The translations under genes and the position numbers were made by a program. Of a stretch of 64,000 nucleotides of DNA, positions 28,252 to 36,755 are shown one piece after another (within the stretch, counting starts at the first letter, position 1; each line of letters opens with the position of its first letter). Source of the DNA: JAFEBO01 sp044221315. Its GTDB lineage: Bacteria > Planctomycetota > Phycisphaerae > Phycisphaerales > UBA1924. The notes under the pieces are model-generated. The model saw nothing but the letters and a program-made list of their open reading frames with translations, made no database searches and was not told where the DNA came from. The DNA lies in the NCBI GenBank assembly GCA_044221315.1, contig JBGAPK010000009.1:62001-126000 (forward strand). The letters run 5' to 3'.

Positions 28252-30453
28252 TCAGACAGTGCGATCAAAGCGATCCAGATTCATCACCTTGTCCCATGCG
28301 GCCACGAAGTCGCGCACGAACGCGTGCTGAGAATCTCTGCATGCGTAGACCTCCGCCAAGGCGCGGAGCTGCGAGTTGGAGCCGAAAACCAGGTCAACGA
28401 TCGTTCCGGTCCACTTGAGGTCGCCCGTCGCACGATCGCGTCCTTCGAACACGCCATCCGCCGTCGCCGACTTCTGCCACTTCGTGCGCATGTCGAGCAG
28501 ATTGACGAAGAAGTCGTTGGTCAGCGTTTCCGGGCGCCTCGTGAACACGCCGTGCGCGGACCGTCCGAAGTTCGCGTTCAGGACACGCATGCCACCGACC
28601 AGCACCGTCATCTCGGGCGCCGTGAGATTGAGCAGGCTTGCACGATCGACAAACATCTCCGCGGCGACCGCTTCGTGCCCCTTGCGGACGTAGTTGCGGA
28701 ACCCGTCCGCGCGTGGTTCGAGTGAGGTGAAGGAGTCTACGTCGGTGTGCTCCTGCGACGCATCCATGCGCCCGGGCAAGAACGGCACGCGCACATCGTG
28801 CCCCCCCGTCTTCGCCGCCGCCTCGATCGCTGCGCAGCCACCCAGGACGATCACGTCCGCCAGCGAGACCTGCTTCCCCCCCGACTGTGCGCTGTTGAAG
28901 CTCTTCTGGATCGCTTCCAGCTTCTGCAGGACCCGGGCCAGTTCGGCGGGTTGGTTGACCTCCCAGTTCTTCTGCGGCGCGAGGCGAACGCGTGCACCGT
29001 TCGCCCCGCCGCGCTTGTCGCTTCCGCGAAACGTCGCGGCCGACGCCCAGGCCGTCGTGACCAGTTGAGAGATCGTCAGCCCTGCGGCGAGGATTAAGGC
29101 CTTCAGCGAGGCGATGTCACTTTCATCAATCAGCGTGTGATTGACGGCCGGGATAGGGTCCTGCCAGAGGAGCACTTCGGCCGGGACCTCCGGCCCGAGG
29201 TACCGTGCGCGAGGGCCCATGTCGCGGTGCGTCAACTTGAACCACGCGCGGGCGAACGCATCGGCGAATTGATCCGGGTGCTCGAAAAACCGGCGCGAGA
29301 TCTTTTCATAGACCGGGTCGAAGCGGAGCGACAGATCCGTGGTCAGCATCGAGGGCGCGTGGCGCCTCGACGGGTCGTGCGCGTCGGGCACCAGGCCGGC
29401 GCCCGCGCCATGCTTGGGCCTCCACTGGTGCGCACCCGCCGGGCTCTTGGTCAGTTCCCATTCGAAACCGAACAGGTTTTCGAAGAAGTTGTTGCTCCAC
29501 TTGGTCGGCGTCCTGGTCCAAGTGACTTCGAGTCCGCTCGTGATCGTGTCGCCGCCCTTGCCGGAGCCGAATCTGCTCGTCCAACCCAGGCCCTGTTCCT
29601 CGATGCCGGCGGCCTCTGGCTCGGCGCCAACCAGTTTCGCGTCACCGGCGCCGTGTGCTTTGCCAAACGAGTGCCCGCCGGCGATCAGCGCGACGGTCTC
29701 CTCGTCATTCATTGCCATGCGGGCGAATGTTTCGCGGATATCTCGTGCCGCGGCGAGGGGATCGGGGGTTCCGTTGGGGCCTTCCGGGTTCACGTAGATC
29801 AGGCCCATCTGCACCGCCGCAAGAGGATTCTCGAGCTCGCGATCGCCGCTGTATCGCTCGTCCGCCAGCCACTTCTTCTCGGAGCCCCAGAACGTGCTTT
29901 CGTCGGGCTCCCATACATCTTCGCGCCCTCCGGCGAACCCGAATGTCTTGAAACCCATCGATTCGAGAGCGACGTTTCCGGCGAGGATCATGAGATCAGC
30001 CCATGAGATTTTCCGGCCGTATTTCTGCTTGACAGGCCACAGCAGCCGCCGCGCCTTGTCGAGGTTGACGTTGTCGGGCCAGCTGTTGAGCGGGGCGAAT
30101 CGCTGCTGACCGGATCCGGCACCGCCGCGCCCGTCGCCGATTCGGTACGTACCGGCGCTGTGCCACGCCATTCGAATGAACAAGGGACCGTAGTGCCCAA
30201 AGTCCGCGGGCCACCAGTCCTGCGAGTCGGTCACCAACGCCAGGAGATCCTTCTTCACGGCCTTTAGGTCGAGATTCTTGAACTCCTCCGCGTAGTTGAA
30301 CGCCGCGTCCATGGGGCTTGACAGGGAAGAGTTCTGGTGCAGAATTTTCAGATTCAGTTGCTTGGGCCACCAGGCCGCGTTCGTCGGAGAGCCGGAAACC
30401 GCGTTCCGGTGAGCACCGGCCGCGAACGGGCACTTGCTTTGGTTCTCTTGCAT
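28252..30453 (-). CDS. katG: Catalase-peroxidase
   Basis: KatG is a haem enzyme that destroys hydrogen peroxide by catalase and peroxidase reactions. The 733-residue protein has the distal site RMAWHSAGTYR (Arg94, Trp97, His98), Tyr220 in GLIYVNPEGPNG and Met246 in ETFARMAMND; Trp97, Tyr220 and Met246 match the positions of the Met-Tyr-Trp adduct needed for catalase activity. The proximal His261 is in ALIAGGHSFGKAHG. The second, haem-free domain follows. The start is supported by AAGGA seven bases upstream. It lies 68 bases downstream of a fur-type gene on the same strand, as in furA-katG operons of actinobacteria, so control by that regulator is expected. Confidence 0.97.
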   Translation of the reverse strand: MQENQSKCPFAAGAHRNAVSGSPTNAAWWPKQLNLKILHQNSSLSSPMDAAFNYAEEFKNLDLKAVKKDLLALVTDSQDWWPADFGHYGPLFIRMAWHSAGTYRIGDGRGGAGSGQQRFAPLNSWPDNVNLDKARRLLWPVKQKYGRKISWADLMILAGNVALESMGFKTFGFAGGREDVWEPDESTFWGSEKKWLADERYSGDRELENPLAAVQMGLIYVNPEGPNGTPDPLAAARDIRETFARMAMNDEETVALIAGGHSFGKAHGAGDAKLVGAEPEAAGIEEQGLGWTSRFGSGKGGDTITSGLEVTWTRTPTKWSNNFFENLFGFEWELTKSPAGAHQWRPKHGAGAGLVPDAHDPSRRHAPSMLTTDLSLRFDPVYEKISRRFFEHPDQFADAFARAWFKLTHRDMGPRARYLGPEVPAEVLLWQDPIPAVNHTLIDESDIASLKALILAAGLTISQLVTTAWASAATFRGSDKRGGANGARVRLAPQKNWEVNQPAELARVLQKLEAIQKSFNSAQSGGKQVSLADVIVLGGCAAIEAAAKTGGHDVRVPFLPGRMDASQEHTDVDSFTSLEPRADGFRNYVRKGHEAVAAEMFVDRASLLNLTAPEMTVLVGGMRVLNANFGRSAHGVFTRRPETLTNDFFVNLLDMRTKWQKSATADGVFEGRDRATGDLKWTGTIVDLVFGSNSQLRALAEVYACRDSQHAFVRDFVAAWDKVMNLDRFDRTV

Positions 30454-30475
30454 GTTCAGTTCCTTCTGTGTGGTT

Positions 30476-30488
30476 CAGCGTCACGCTG
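30476..30488 (-). promoter_or_regulatory. Short inverted repeat in the fur-katG spacer
   Basis: CAGCG-TCA-CGCTG forms a small hairpin between the fur stop and the katG start, about 20 bases upstream of the katG start codon. In mycobacteria the katG message is processed in this spacer; whether this hairpin acts similarly is speculation. Confidence 0.3.
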
Positions 30489-30521
30489 GTCAGGTCACTC
30501 ACATCCGCGATACCGAGATGC

Positions 30522-30959
30522 TCACTCGTTGGCGGGGCTTCGCTTCACGGTGAGGCACCTCGGGCACGTTCCCCAGTAGATCACTTCCGCCTCTTCAACC
30601 TGAAAACCCGAGGTGTTGGCGGCGGTCAAGCACGGGGCATCGCCGACAGCGCAATCGACGTCGACCGTGATTCCGCAGGTGCGACAGATCAGGTGGTGGT
30701 GGTTGTCGCCAACGCGATTCTCGTAACGGGCGGGCGACCCGGCGGGTTCGATGCGCCGGATGATGCGTTTTTCAACCAAGATTGCGAGGGCGTCGTAGAC
30801 CGCCTGACGCGAGATGGCACCGATTTTCGCTCGTACATCCTGGGCAACGTCTTCCGCTGTGCAATGAGGCCGGGCTGAAACCGACCCGAGCACCGCCAAA
30901 CGCTGAGCCGTGACTTGAACGCCGTGTTTTTGGAGGAGCAGGGCGGACGGATCAGTCAT
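30522..30959 (-). CDS. Fur-family transcriptional regulator (PerR/FurA-like)
   Basis: Fur-family repressors sense metal or peroxide and bind AT-rich palindromes. The 145-residue protein has the N-terminal winged helix (VTAQRLAVLGSVSARPHCTAEDV, then ISRQAVYDALAILVEKRIIRRIEP), the hinge YENRVGDNHHHLICRTCG with the HHH metal site, and two CxxC pairs (CRTC and CPRC) for a structural zinc. Its place just upstream of katG makes a peroxide-sensing role most likely. The promoter lies so close that the message seems to begin at the start codon. No ribosome site is visible, which agrees with a leaderless transcript. Confidence 0.92.
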   Translation of the reverse strand: MTDPSALLLQKHGVQVTAQRLAVLGSVSARPHCTAEDVAQDVRAKIGAISRQAVYDALAILVEKRIIRRIEPAGSPARYENRVGDNHHHLICRTCGITVDVDCAVGDAPCLTAANTSGFQVEEAEVIYWGTCPRCLTVKRSPANE

Positions 30960-31014
30960 GCCCGGACCATAGCCCGATTCTGGACTGTGTCAAGAATTGG
31001 TTTAATTCCAATAC
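30960..31014 (-). promoter_or_regulatory. Promoter and likely Fur-family operator of the fur-katG operon
   Basis: On the minus strand TTGACA (30988-30993) and TATGGT (30966-30971) are spaced by 16 bases, a good sigma-70-type pair. Only six bases separate the -10 box from the fur ATG, so transcription would begin at or next to the start codon. Directly upstream of the -35 box is an inverted repeat, GAATTGG-N7-CCAATAC (30994-31014), with one mismatch between arms, AT-rich like Fur/PerR boxes. A repressor bound there would touch the -35 region. Confidence 0.7.
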
Positions 31015-31858
31015 TGTTGCCTTGTGATACCGCTGCTGAAGTGGGACGGTGCTGTGAGATTCCGGTGCCGATCGAGGATTTTGCCCATGGAATAGGAGAC
31101 CATGATCCGCATCCGGTCACCGAACTGTTACATCCAATGCAGCGCGCAATCGCCCGAAGGGCGGCGGCAAATTGGGGATGGGCAGGAAACGGCGTGAGCG
31201 TGGTCTCCGCGGGCGGCCGGTGTCCGAGACCGCGGATCAGGACGTCGAGTGGACCTTCAATCTCGAGTTGCGGCTGGCGCGGCGGCGCCTCTCCGATCTA
31301 CTCGCAGGTGAACAGTGCGCAGAAGGTCATCCAGCCCCAACTGCTGGCGTGCATTATTCGAAGGTGGAGTCTGTCCCCTCGGCCGTCGTGAATGCGGAAT
31401 AGCCGGGGGATCGCCGAGTCGATCGCCGCAACTCCGAAAGCAATGGAATGGTGATGCATCAGTACAGCATCGCACCCCGACCGGGAAATGGCCAGTCCCG
31501 CGATCCTCCCGCGAGGATGAGCCGGGGCATGGCAATCAGCGGCGAATGGTCTGCGCTCCCGGGCGCTCACTCTGCCACGCCGAGAATGAACGGTATTGCC
31601 GGCCCCCAGAGGCGGACTCTCTCTTGGAATAGCCTGAATCCCGTCTTGCCACCGCGAACTGGAAAAAGCCCGTCGAAGATCGCTTCGGAAGCGTGACTAA
31701 TTTTCGAGACAGAAATCCCGACTGTCGGACGGCGACGCAAGCAGACGGATAGAAGGATTCTTCGGTTGGTGGCGTGCCTCGTGTGATTCTGCGTGCTTGC
31801 CAACGATTCCGAGGGTGGTAGCCGTGGAGGGCGAACCGATTCTGTTGGAGTGAACCCC
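31015..31858. other. Gene-poor stretch
   Basis: This 840-base stretch lies upstream of the fur promoter and before the YdeI-like gene. The only candidate gene is a small open frame at 31178-31402, listed separately. The part from about 31403 to 31858 holds no frame with convincing codon bias and no repeat or RNA structure that I can see. It may be decayed coding sequence. Confidence 0.4.
31178..31402 (+). CDS. Possible small basic protein, unknown
   Basis: This is a 74-residue open frame (MGRKRRERGLRGRPVSETADQ..., then WTFNLELRLARRRLSDLL). Support is limited to GC-rich third codon positions through the middle part and a plausible amphipathic helix. The ribosome site is weak, and a TTG six bases upstream is an alternative start. 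No family is recognised. It could be a chance frame in a gene-poor stretch. Confidence 0.3.
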   Translation: MGRKRRERGLRGRPVSETADQDVEWTFNLELRLARRRLSDLLAGEQCAEGHPAPTAGVHYSKVESVPSAVVNAE

Positions 31859-32614
31859 ATGGGCCAAAGGAAGTTCACGAAGTCGCCAGAGGGTGGAGCG
31901 CGGGATAGCGCCAAGCGGGCCTTTGCGGGGGCGGCCACGCCGCGCGGGGAGATGGCTGGGCAGTCGTTCAAGAAGAAGGCCGTTTCCGCGCGGGATCACC
32001 TTGCAATACCCAGCTCCAACTCTCAGGTGATGATCCAGCGCACGAGCGAGCCCGGGGATTCCAAACCCGCTTCCAAGATTCGCTTCATCGCGACACTTTT
32101 GTCGCCGCGGCGAAAAACCGGGAAATCCGTTTCCTGGACGTTTCTGAACTTGCCACCGAACGCCAGTGCGATGCTCCCTTCGCGCGGCATGACGTCCGTT
32201 GAAGGGACCTTCAACGGCATTCCCTTTCGAGCCACGCTCGAGCCGAACGGTCAGGGAGGTCACTGGCTCAAAGTCGATCGGAAGATGCGAGAAGGCGCGG
32301 GCGCGAAGGCGGGCGATGTTGTCACGCTGGAAATCACGCCCGCGTCATCAGAGCCGGAACCCAGGGTGCCGGCGGATCTGCGAAAGGCTCTCGCGGCAGA
32401 TCCGAAGGCGCGGAAGTTGTGGCCGGGTCTCACTCCCGCCGCACGCCGAGATTGGATTCAATGGATCGTCTCCGCCAAGCAGGCAGCGACGCGAGCACGA
32501 CGAATTGGAAATGCCTGCTCGATGCTTGCTGCCGGGAAGCGACGGCCTTGCTGCTTCGACCGGTCTGGCATGTACAGCAAGAGTCTCAGTTGTCCCGAGG
32601 CTGACGCCACCTGA
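31859..32614 (+). CDS. YdeI/OmpD-associated-type protein with DUF1905 domain
   Basis: The 251-residue protein has a basic, low-complexity N-terminus (about 70 residues), then a DUF1905-like beta domain (RFIATLLSPRRKTGKSVSWTFLNLP ... VEGTFNGIPFRATLEPNGQGGHWLKVDRKMREGAGAKAGDVV) and a YdeI-like helical end (VPADLRKALAADPKARKLWPGLTPAARRDWIQWIVSAKQAATRARRI, then GKRRPCCFDRSGMYSKSLS). The family is linked with bacteriocin or stress protection in some bacteria, but the biochemistry is unsettled. The ATG at 31859 has GGAG upstream. It converges on the ChaN-like gene. Confidence 0.8.
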   Translation: MGQRKFTKSPEGGARDSAKRAFAGAATPRGEMAGQSFKKKAVSARDHLAIPSSNSQVMIQRTSEPGDSKPASKIRFIATLLSPRRKTGKSVSWTFLNLPPNASAMLPSRGMTSVEGTFNGIPFRATLEPNGQGGHWLKVDRKMREGAGAKAGDVVTLEITPASSEPEPRVPADLRKALAADPKARKLWPGLTPAARRDWIQWIVSAKQAATRARRIGNACSMLAAGKRRPCCFDRSGMYSKSLSCPEADAT

Positions 32615-32734
32615 AGTGATGCGGGGGGCGACGGAAGCGCTCTGGCGCGACCCGTCGGCGACATCTTCTCCCGCCGGCGAGTGCGGCAAGAACGGCTTGT
32701 GATGCGACGGTCCTCGGTTCCGTGGCAACCGCGG

Positions 32735-33718
32735 CTATTCCGATTTTCCCACGTACACCACGAAATCCGCGCGGCCATGATCATCGCTCTGGAGGGAATC
32801 GGACCAGGCATCGACCACGCTCACCGTTACCACCCCGGTGCCGGGGCGGATCCTTCTCAGCGCCTGCACTAGTCCGCCGTAGAAGTCACTATGGAACCGA
32901 CCGACGACATGGACCACCGGGCGGCCGTCCGTATCGATCCCGCGACCAATCGAGTCGGCCATTGTCCAGTCCCAGAGCGACTGAGCGCGGAATGCGGCCT
33001 CCAGCCGTGTTTTCAACTCCTCGGCCGATTCCTTCTTGGCGGGCCCGCCGTGCGAGGCCATCGCCGGGTCGGACATGACAGCCTCGAAGTCGGTCCGGTA
33101 CTTCCCGGTCGGCAATTCATCCGGAATGCGGAACATGCGTCGTTCCTCCGGCGTCAGCGTGGTGAGATAGGAATACGGCTCTTTCCGGGCGGCGGTGACA
33201 TAGGTCCGGGGCGCATTTGATGCGATTACAGGTCTGGCGTGCGACTTGGCGGTTTCGACCATGGCGCGGTGCCCGGGCGGGTAGGTCTCTTCCGAAGTCC
33301 GCCCGGTTGCTTTCAGGAACAACGCTTCGCTCCACAGGCCTTTGAGGTAATCGTCCAAACGCGACTGCTCATCGCGGTTGAAAAACTCCATGCTCAGCAC
33401 CGCTTGGTTGCGTTGGGCGAGGACGTCGGCCCACAATTCCGAAGCGAACGCAAGCCCCAGCTTGTGCCCGTGGTTCTCGCCGATGACCACGGCATCGGCG
33501 CCTGCCGCTGCTGCAACCAGCGAATCCCACGCGACTGGCGAGCCGTCGTTGCCGCGAAAGATCTTGACCGTTCGCGCTTGGCGGGCGAGGGTGGGATCGG
33601 GCGGTTTTGGCGTTGAGACGGTCACGTCCGGATGACGCGGAGTTGTTGAGCAGCCCATCCCGGCAGTCAGAACCCCCGCGAGCAGCCCAACCACGACGAA
33701 TTGGATCAACGTGTTCAT
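32735..33718 (-). CDS. ChaN-like (haem-binding/TIKI-fold) lipoprotein
   Basis: This predicted lipoprotein has 327 residues. The ATG at 33718 gives MNTLIQFVVVGLLAGVLTAG followed by a Cys in GMGCSTT, a plausible but imperfect lipobox. The body matches the ChaN/DUF399 family: DAVVIGENHGHKLGLAFASELWADVLAQ near residues 74-100, AVLSMEFFNRDEQSRLDDYL, HRAMVETAKSHARPVIASNAPRTYV, and VVHVVGRFHSDFYGGLVQALRRIRP at the end. ChaN proteins bind haem and are linked to iron uptake in proteobacteria; the related TIKI fold is proteolytic. The exact role here is open. Confidence 0.82.
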   Translation of the reverse strand: MNTLIQFVVVGLLAGVLTAGMGCSTTPRHPDVTVSTPKPPDPTLARQARTVKIFRGNDGSPVAWDSLVAAAAGADAVVIGENHGHKLGLAFASELWADVLAQRNQAVLSMEFFNRDEQSRLDDYLKGLWSEALFLKATGRTSEETYPPGHRAMVETAKSHARPVIASNAPRTYVTAARKEPYSYLTTLTPEERRMFRIPDELPTGKYRTDFEAVMSDPAMASHGGPAKKESAEELKTRLEAAFRAQSLWDWTMADSIGRGIDTDGRPVVHVVGRFHSDFYGGLVQALRRIRPGTGVVTVSVVDAWSDSLQSDDHGRADFVVYVGKSE

Positions 33719-33791
33719 GCGGAAGCATCGTACCGGAGTTTCGGCATACGACGCGACCGAAGGTGGACGCGATTTCCCAGGCCCGCCATCC

Positions 33792-34322
33792 CTACTCCCG
33801 GAGGTCGCGATAGAAGTAGGTTGTGCTGCACGGGCGGCCGTCGGGGAAGAGTGCGAAGTCGGGGATATCTCCCACCCGTACCCATCCGAGGCGGGTATAC
33901 AGACGAAAGGCATCTCCGTCGGTCACGGCGTCAAGCACCAGCAGAGTCTTCCCGGAGTTCCGGGCTGCGGTCTCGGCTTCCCGCATGAGTGCGGCGCCAA
34001 GCCCCGATCGGCGGGCACGGCGGTGGACGAGCATCTTCGCGAGGTCTGCCCGGTGCGGCTGGTTTTCCGGGAGGTCGAAGATGAGTTGAACGGTGCCGCA
34101 GATGCCTTGGGAGTCTGTGGCGACGAGAAGCAACCGCTTTCCGATTTCAACGTCGGCGGCGACTCTTTTCCAAAAATCTTGCGCGCGATCTCGCGTGAGC
34201 GGATGCATGAAGCCGATCGAGGCACCGCCCTCGACGCAGTCCATCACCACGTCGGCCAGCTCGCGGACTTCCGCGTCTTGTACCAATTGCAGACGCTTCA
34301 GTTTCCATTGGGGCGCGGGCAT
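33792..34322 (-). CDS. GNAT-family N-acetyltransferase
   Basis: The 176-residue protein has the GNAT acetyl-CoA fold: GICGTVQLIFDLPENQPHRADLAKMLVHRRARRSGLGAALMREAE, with the R-x-x-G-x-G/A pyrophosphate loop as RRSGLGAAL, and the late strand LVLDAVTDGDAFRLYTRLGWVRVGDIPDFA. The start at 34322 (MPAPQWKLKRLQ) is chosen because homologous GNATs begin this way; the longer in-frame extension runs antisense through a second GNAT gene. The substrate is unknown. It is divergent from that second acetyltransferase with about 60 bases between starts. Confidence 0.85.
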   Translation of the reverse strand: MPAPQWKLKRLQLVQDAEVRELADVVMDCVEGGASIGFMHPLTRDRAQDFWKRVAADVEIGKRLLLVATDSQGICGTVQLIFDLPENQPHRADLAKMLVHRRARRSGLGAALMREAETAARNSGKTLLVLDAVTDGDAFRLYTRLGWVRVGDIPDFALFPDGRPCSTTYFYRDLRE

Positions 34323-34382
34323 GCGTGTAGGGTACCTTTGGAGACTGTCGCGGGCCGGAACTGCTTGTATGCTGGGATCGAC

Positions 34383-34871
34383 GTGGTCATTCGAGAAGGC
34401 AATGTCGGTGATGCGGAGGCGATCGCCGCGATCCGCGAGCGGACCATCCGGACCGTGGTTGCGCCGCTTGGACTTTACACTCCGGCCCAGATCGAGGCCT
34501 GGGTTTCGGGCTTTGATGGCAAGCGCGTCTTGCAATTGATGAATCTGGGCACCTATCTGGTCGCGGACGAAGCGGGACGGGTCGTCGGCTTTGGGCGGCT
34601 CGAGATTTCGTCGGCGGGCGTTGGGGTGATTCGCGGGATCTTTGTCGACTCCGATTGCGTCGGGCGGGGGATCGGCGGTGGCGTTGTTCGAGCTCTGATC
34701 GAGCTTGGCCGCTCGCGTGGCATGCGGTCGTTTGAGTTGGTTTCGACGCTTAATGCACGCGGGTTTTATCAACGCCTTGGCTTTCGTAGCCTCGGAGAGG
34801 TGTGCCATACGACGGTCAATGGCGCGATAATCCCGGGATATCGCATGGAGCGAGATGCCGAGAAGCCTTGA
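34383..34871 (+). CDS. GNAT-family N-acetyltransferase
   Basis: The 162-residue protein has VIREGNVGDAEAIAAIRERTIR at the start, AGRVVGFGRLEISSAGVGVIRGIFVDSDCVGRGIGGGVVRALIELGRSRG with the acetyl-CoA loop CVGRGIGGG, and the closing NARGFYQRLGFRSLGE. The start is a GTG at 34383; a TTG at 34365 is possible. The ligand cannot be named. It faces the other GNAT gene head to head but shares little sequence with it beyond the fold, so this is not a simple duplication. Confidence 0.85.
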   Translation: MVIREGNVGDAEAIAAIRERTIRTVVAPLGLYTPAQIEAWVSGFDGKRVLQLMNLGTYLVADEAGRVVGFGRLEISSAGVGVIRGIFVDSDCVGRGIGGGVVRALIELGRSRGMRSFELVSTLNARGFYQRLGFRSLGEVCHTTVNGAIIPGYRMERDAEKP

Positions 34872-34937
34872 CGCAGTTCTGGGTCGATAGAGAGAATTGT
34901 CAAGCAACCGTGCGAGCCGACGCCGAACAATTGCCAC

Positions 34938-36665
34938 ATGCCAAGTCACGCATTGATTGGATTGGCTTTGGTCGTATGCACTTTTTCCCTGCCGCGGGTT
35001 TGCCTATCGGGCACACCCACGCCCGGAGAGGTAAGCGTGCCGGACTTTGGTCCGAATGTGCTGCTTTTCGAACCTTCCACACCGGACATGCAATCTCGGC
35101 TCGACGCCGTGTTCGCAGAGCACGAGCGGGCCGAGTTCGGCTCGGAGCGCATCGCGATTCTGTTCAAGCCGGGCAGTTATGAACTCGACGTGCGTGTCGG
35201 CTTTTACACCCATGTGGCCGGATTGGGACTGTCACCCGATGATGTTGTTCTCAAGGGAGGAGTTCGAGCGACTGCAGAATGGAGAAATGGCAACGCGACC
35301 TGCAATTTCTGGCGCTGCGCGGAGAATCTGGCAGTGCAGCCGGCAACACCGGAGACCCCCATGGTCTGGGCGGTCTCTCAGGCGACCGGACTGCGGCGTG
35401 TCCACGTGAAGGGAAATCTGAACCTTTCAGTCGACGGCTGGTCCAGCGGCGGATTCATCGCTGATTCGGTGATCGATGGCATCGTCACGTCCGGCTCCCA
35501 GCAGCAATGGCTCAGCCGCAACACGCAATGGAGTGCGTGGCGTGGCGGCAACTGGAACATGGTGTTTGTGGGTGTGACGAATCCCCCATCGGGAGATTGG
35601 CCGGAGAAACCGTATACGGTCATCGAGAAGACGCCGATTCGCTGCGAGAAGCCGTATTTGCACATCGATCGCGAGGGGCGCTTCGGCGTGGTGGTTCCCG
35701 CGATCGCGCGCGACACCATCGGTGTCTCGTGGAGGTCGGAGTCTCGGGCGGAGAAGTCCGTTTCGCTGGATGATTTTCACATTGCGCGCGCCGACAAGGA
35801 CACGGCGGCGACGATAAATAGCGCCTTGGAAGCAGGGAAGCATCTCCTGCTCACGCCGGGGATCTATCGATTGGACGGAAGCATCCGGGTGCGTCGAGCG
35901 GGAACGATCGTGCTCGGGCTTGGATTTCCAACGCTCGTCGCGGAGAAGGGGATTGTGCCGCTCGTGCTTGACGACGTCGATGACGTGCGGGTGAGCGGGA
36001 TTCTGGTGGAAGCGGGAGAGTCGGAGTCGCCGGCGCTGATACGGATCGGCGAGCCCGGCGACAAGGCTCGCCACGGCGAGAATCCGATTGTGCTTTCGGA
36101 CATCTTCTGCCGGGTTGGTGGTGCGGCCAACGGCGTCGCTCGGACACTCGTGACGATCAACTCAAGCGACGTGGTGGGCGACAACCTGTGGCTGTGGCGG
36201 GCGGATCATGGTGCGGGCGCGAAGTGGGAGTCAAACAGAAACGCGAACGGGCTGGTGGTGAACGGCGACGATGTCACCATCTATGGGCTGTTTGTGGAGC
36301 ACCAACAGGAATACCAGACGCTCTGGAACGGAAATGGTGGGCGGGTCTATTTCTATCAGTCGGAGATGCCTTACGACCCGCCGCGGCAGGAGGATTGGAT
36401 GAGCGGCACAAAGCGGGGCTACGCGTCGTACAAGGTGGCGGATACGGTGACGTCGCACGAGGCGTGGGGCCTGGGGGTGTACTGTGTGTTCAACGCCGGT
36501 CCGATCATCGCGGATTCCGCGATCGAGGCGCCCGATGCGCCGGGGGTGAAGCTGCATCACATGATCGCGGTACGGCTAAACGGGAAGCCGGGAAGCGGGA
36601 TCGGCCATGTGCTCAATGACAGGGGTGATCCAGTCATCACAACCCAAACATCACGGCTGAAATAG
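34938..36665 (+). CDS. Secreted right-handed beta-helix (pectin-lyase-fold) protein
   Basis: The 575-residue protein has a signal peptide (ALIGLALVVCTFSLPRVCLSG). The body, from NVLLFEPSTPDMQSRLDAVF on, has the pattern RIAILFKPGSYELDVRVGFYTHVAGLGLSPDDVVLKG, then NFWRCAENLAV, WAVSQATGLRRVHVKGNLNL and SGGFIADSVIDGIVTSGSQQQWLSRNT. These match large secreted actinobacterial proteins often labelled as adenylyl cyclase or coagulation factor 5/8 type, which are in fact beta-helix folds. The second half (DTAATINSALEAGKHLLLTPGIYRLDGSI) starts a second helix repeat. A polysaccharide-active role is plausible but not shown. Confidence 0.75.
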   Translation: MPSHALIGLALVVCTFSLPRVCLSGTPTPGEVSVPDFGPNVLLFEPSTPDMQSRLDAVFAEHERAEFGSERIAILFKPGSYELDVRVGFYTHVAGLGLSPDDVVLKGGVRATAEWRNGNATCNFWRCAENLAVQPATPETPMVWAVSQATGLRRVHVKGNLNLSVDGWSSGGFIADSVIDGIVTSGSQQQWLSRNTQWSAWRGGNWNMVFVGVTNPPSGDWPEKPYTVIEKTPIRCEKPYLHIDREGRFGVVVPAIARDTIGVSWRSESRAEKSVSLDDFHIARADKDTAATINSALEAGKHLLLTPGIYRLDGSIRVRRAGTIVLGLGFPTLVAEKGIVPLVLDDVDDVRVSGILVEAGESESPALIRIGEPGDKARHGENPIVLSDIFCRVGGAANGVARTLVTINSSDVVGDNLWLWRADHGAGAKWESNRNANGLVVNGDDVTIYGLFVEHQQEYQTLWNGNGGRVYFYQSEMPYDPPRQEDWMSGTKRGYASYKVADTVTSHEAWGLGVYCVFNAGPIIADSAIEAPDAPGVKLHHMIAVRLNGKPGSGIGHVLNDRGDPVITTQTSRLK

Positions 36666-36755
36666 ACGAGAGCATCCCGGCGAGATCTGGGCCCGAGCCG
36701 GGGGACGAGGCCGGCATGGACGTGGCGCGGGATCAGTCCGTGCTAGCATCGGCGC

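Noticed and set aside
28159..28725. 188-codon plus-strand frame opposite the end of katG
   Set aside because: Antisense to the intact katG C-terminal domain and without any motif.
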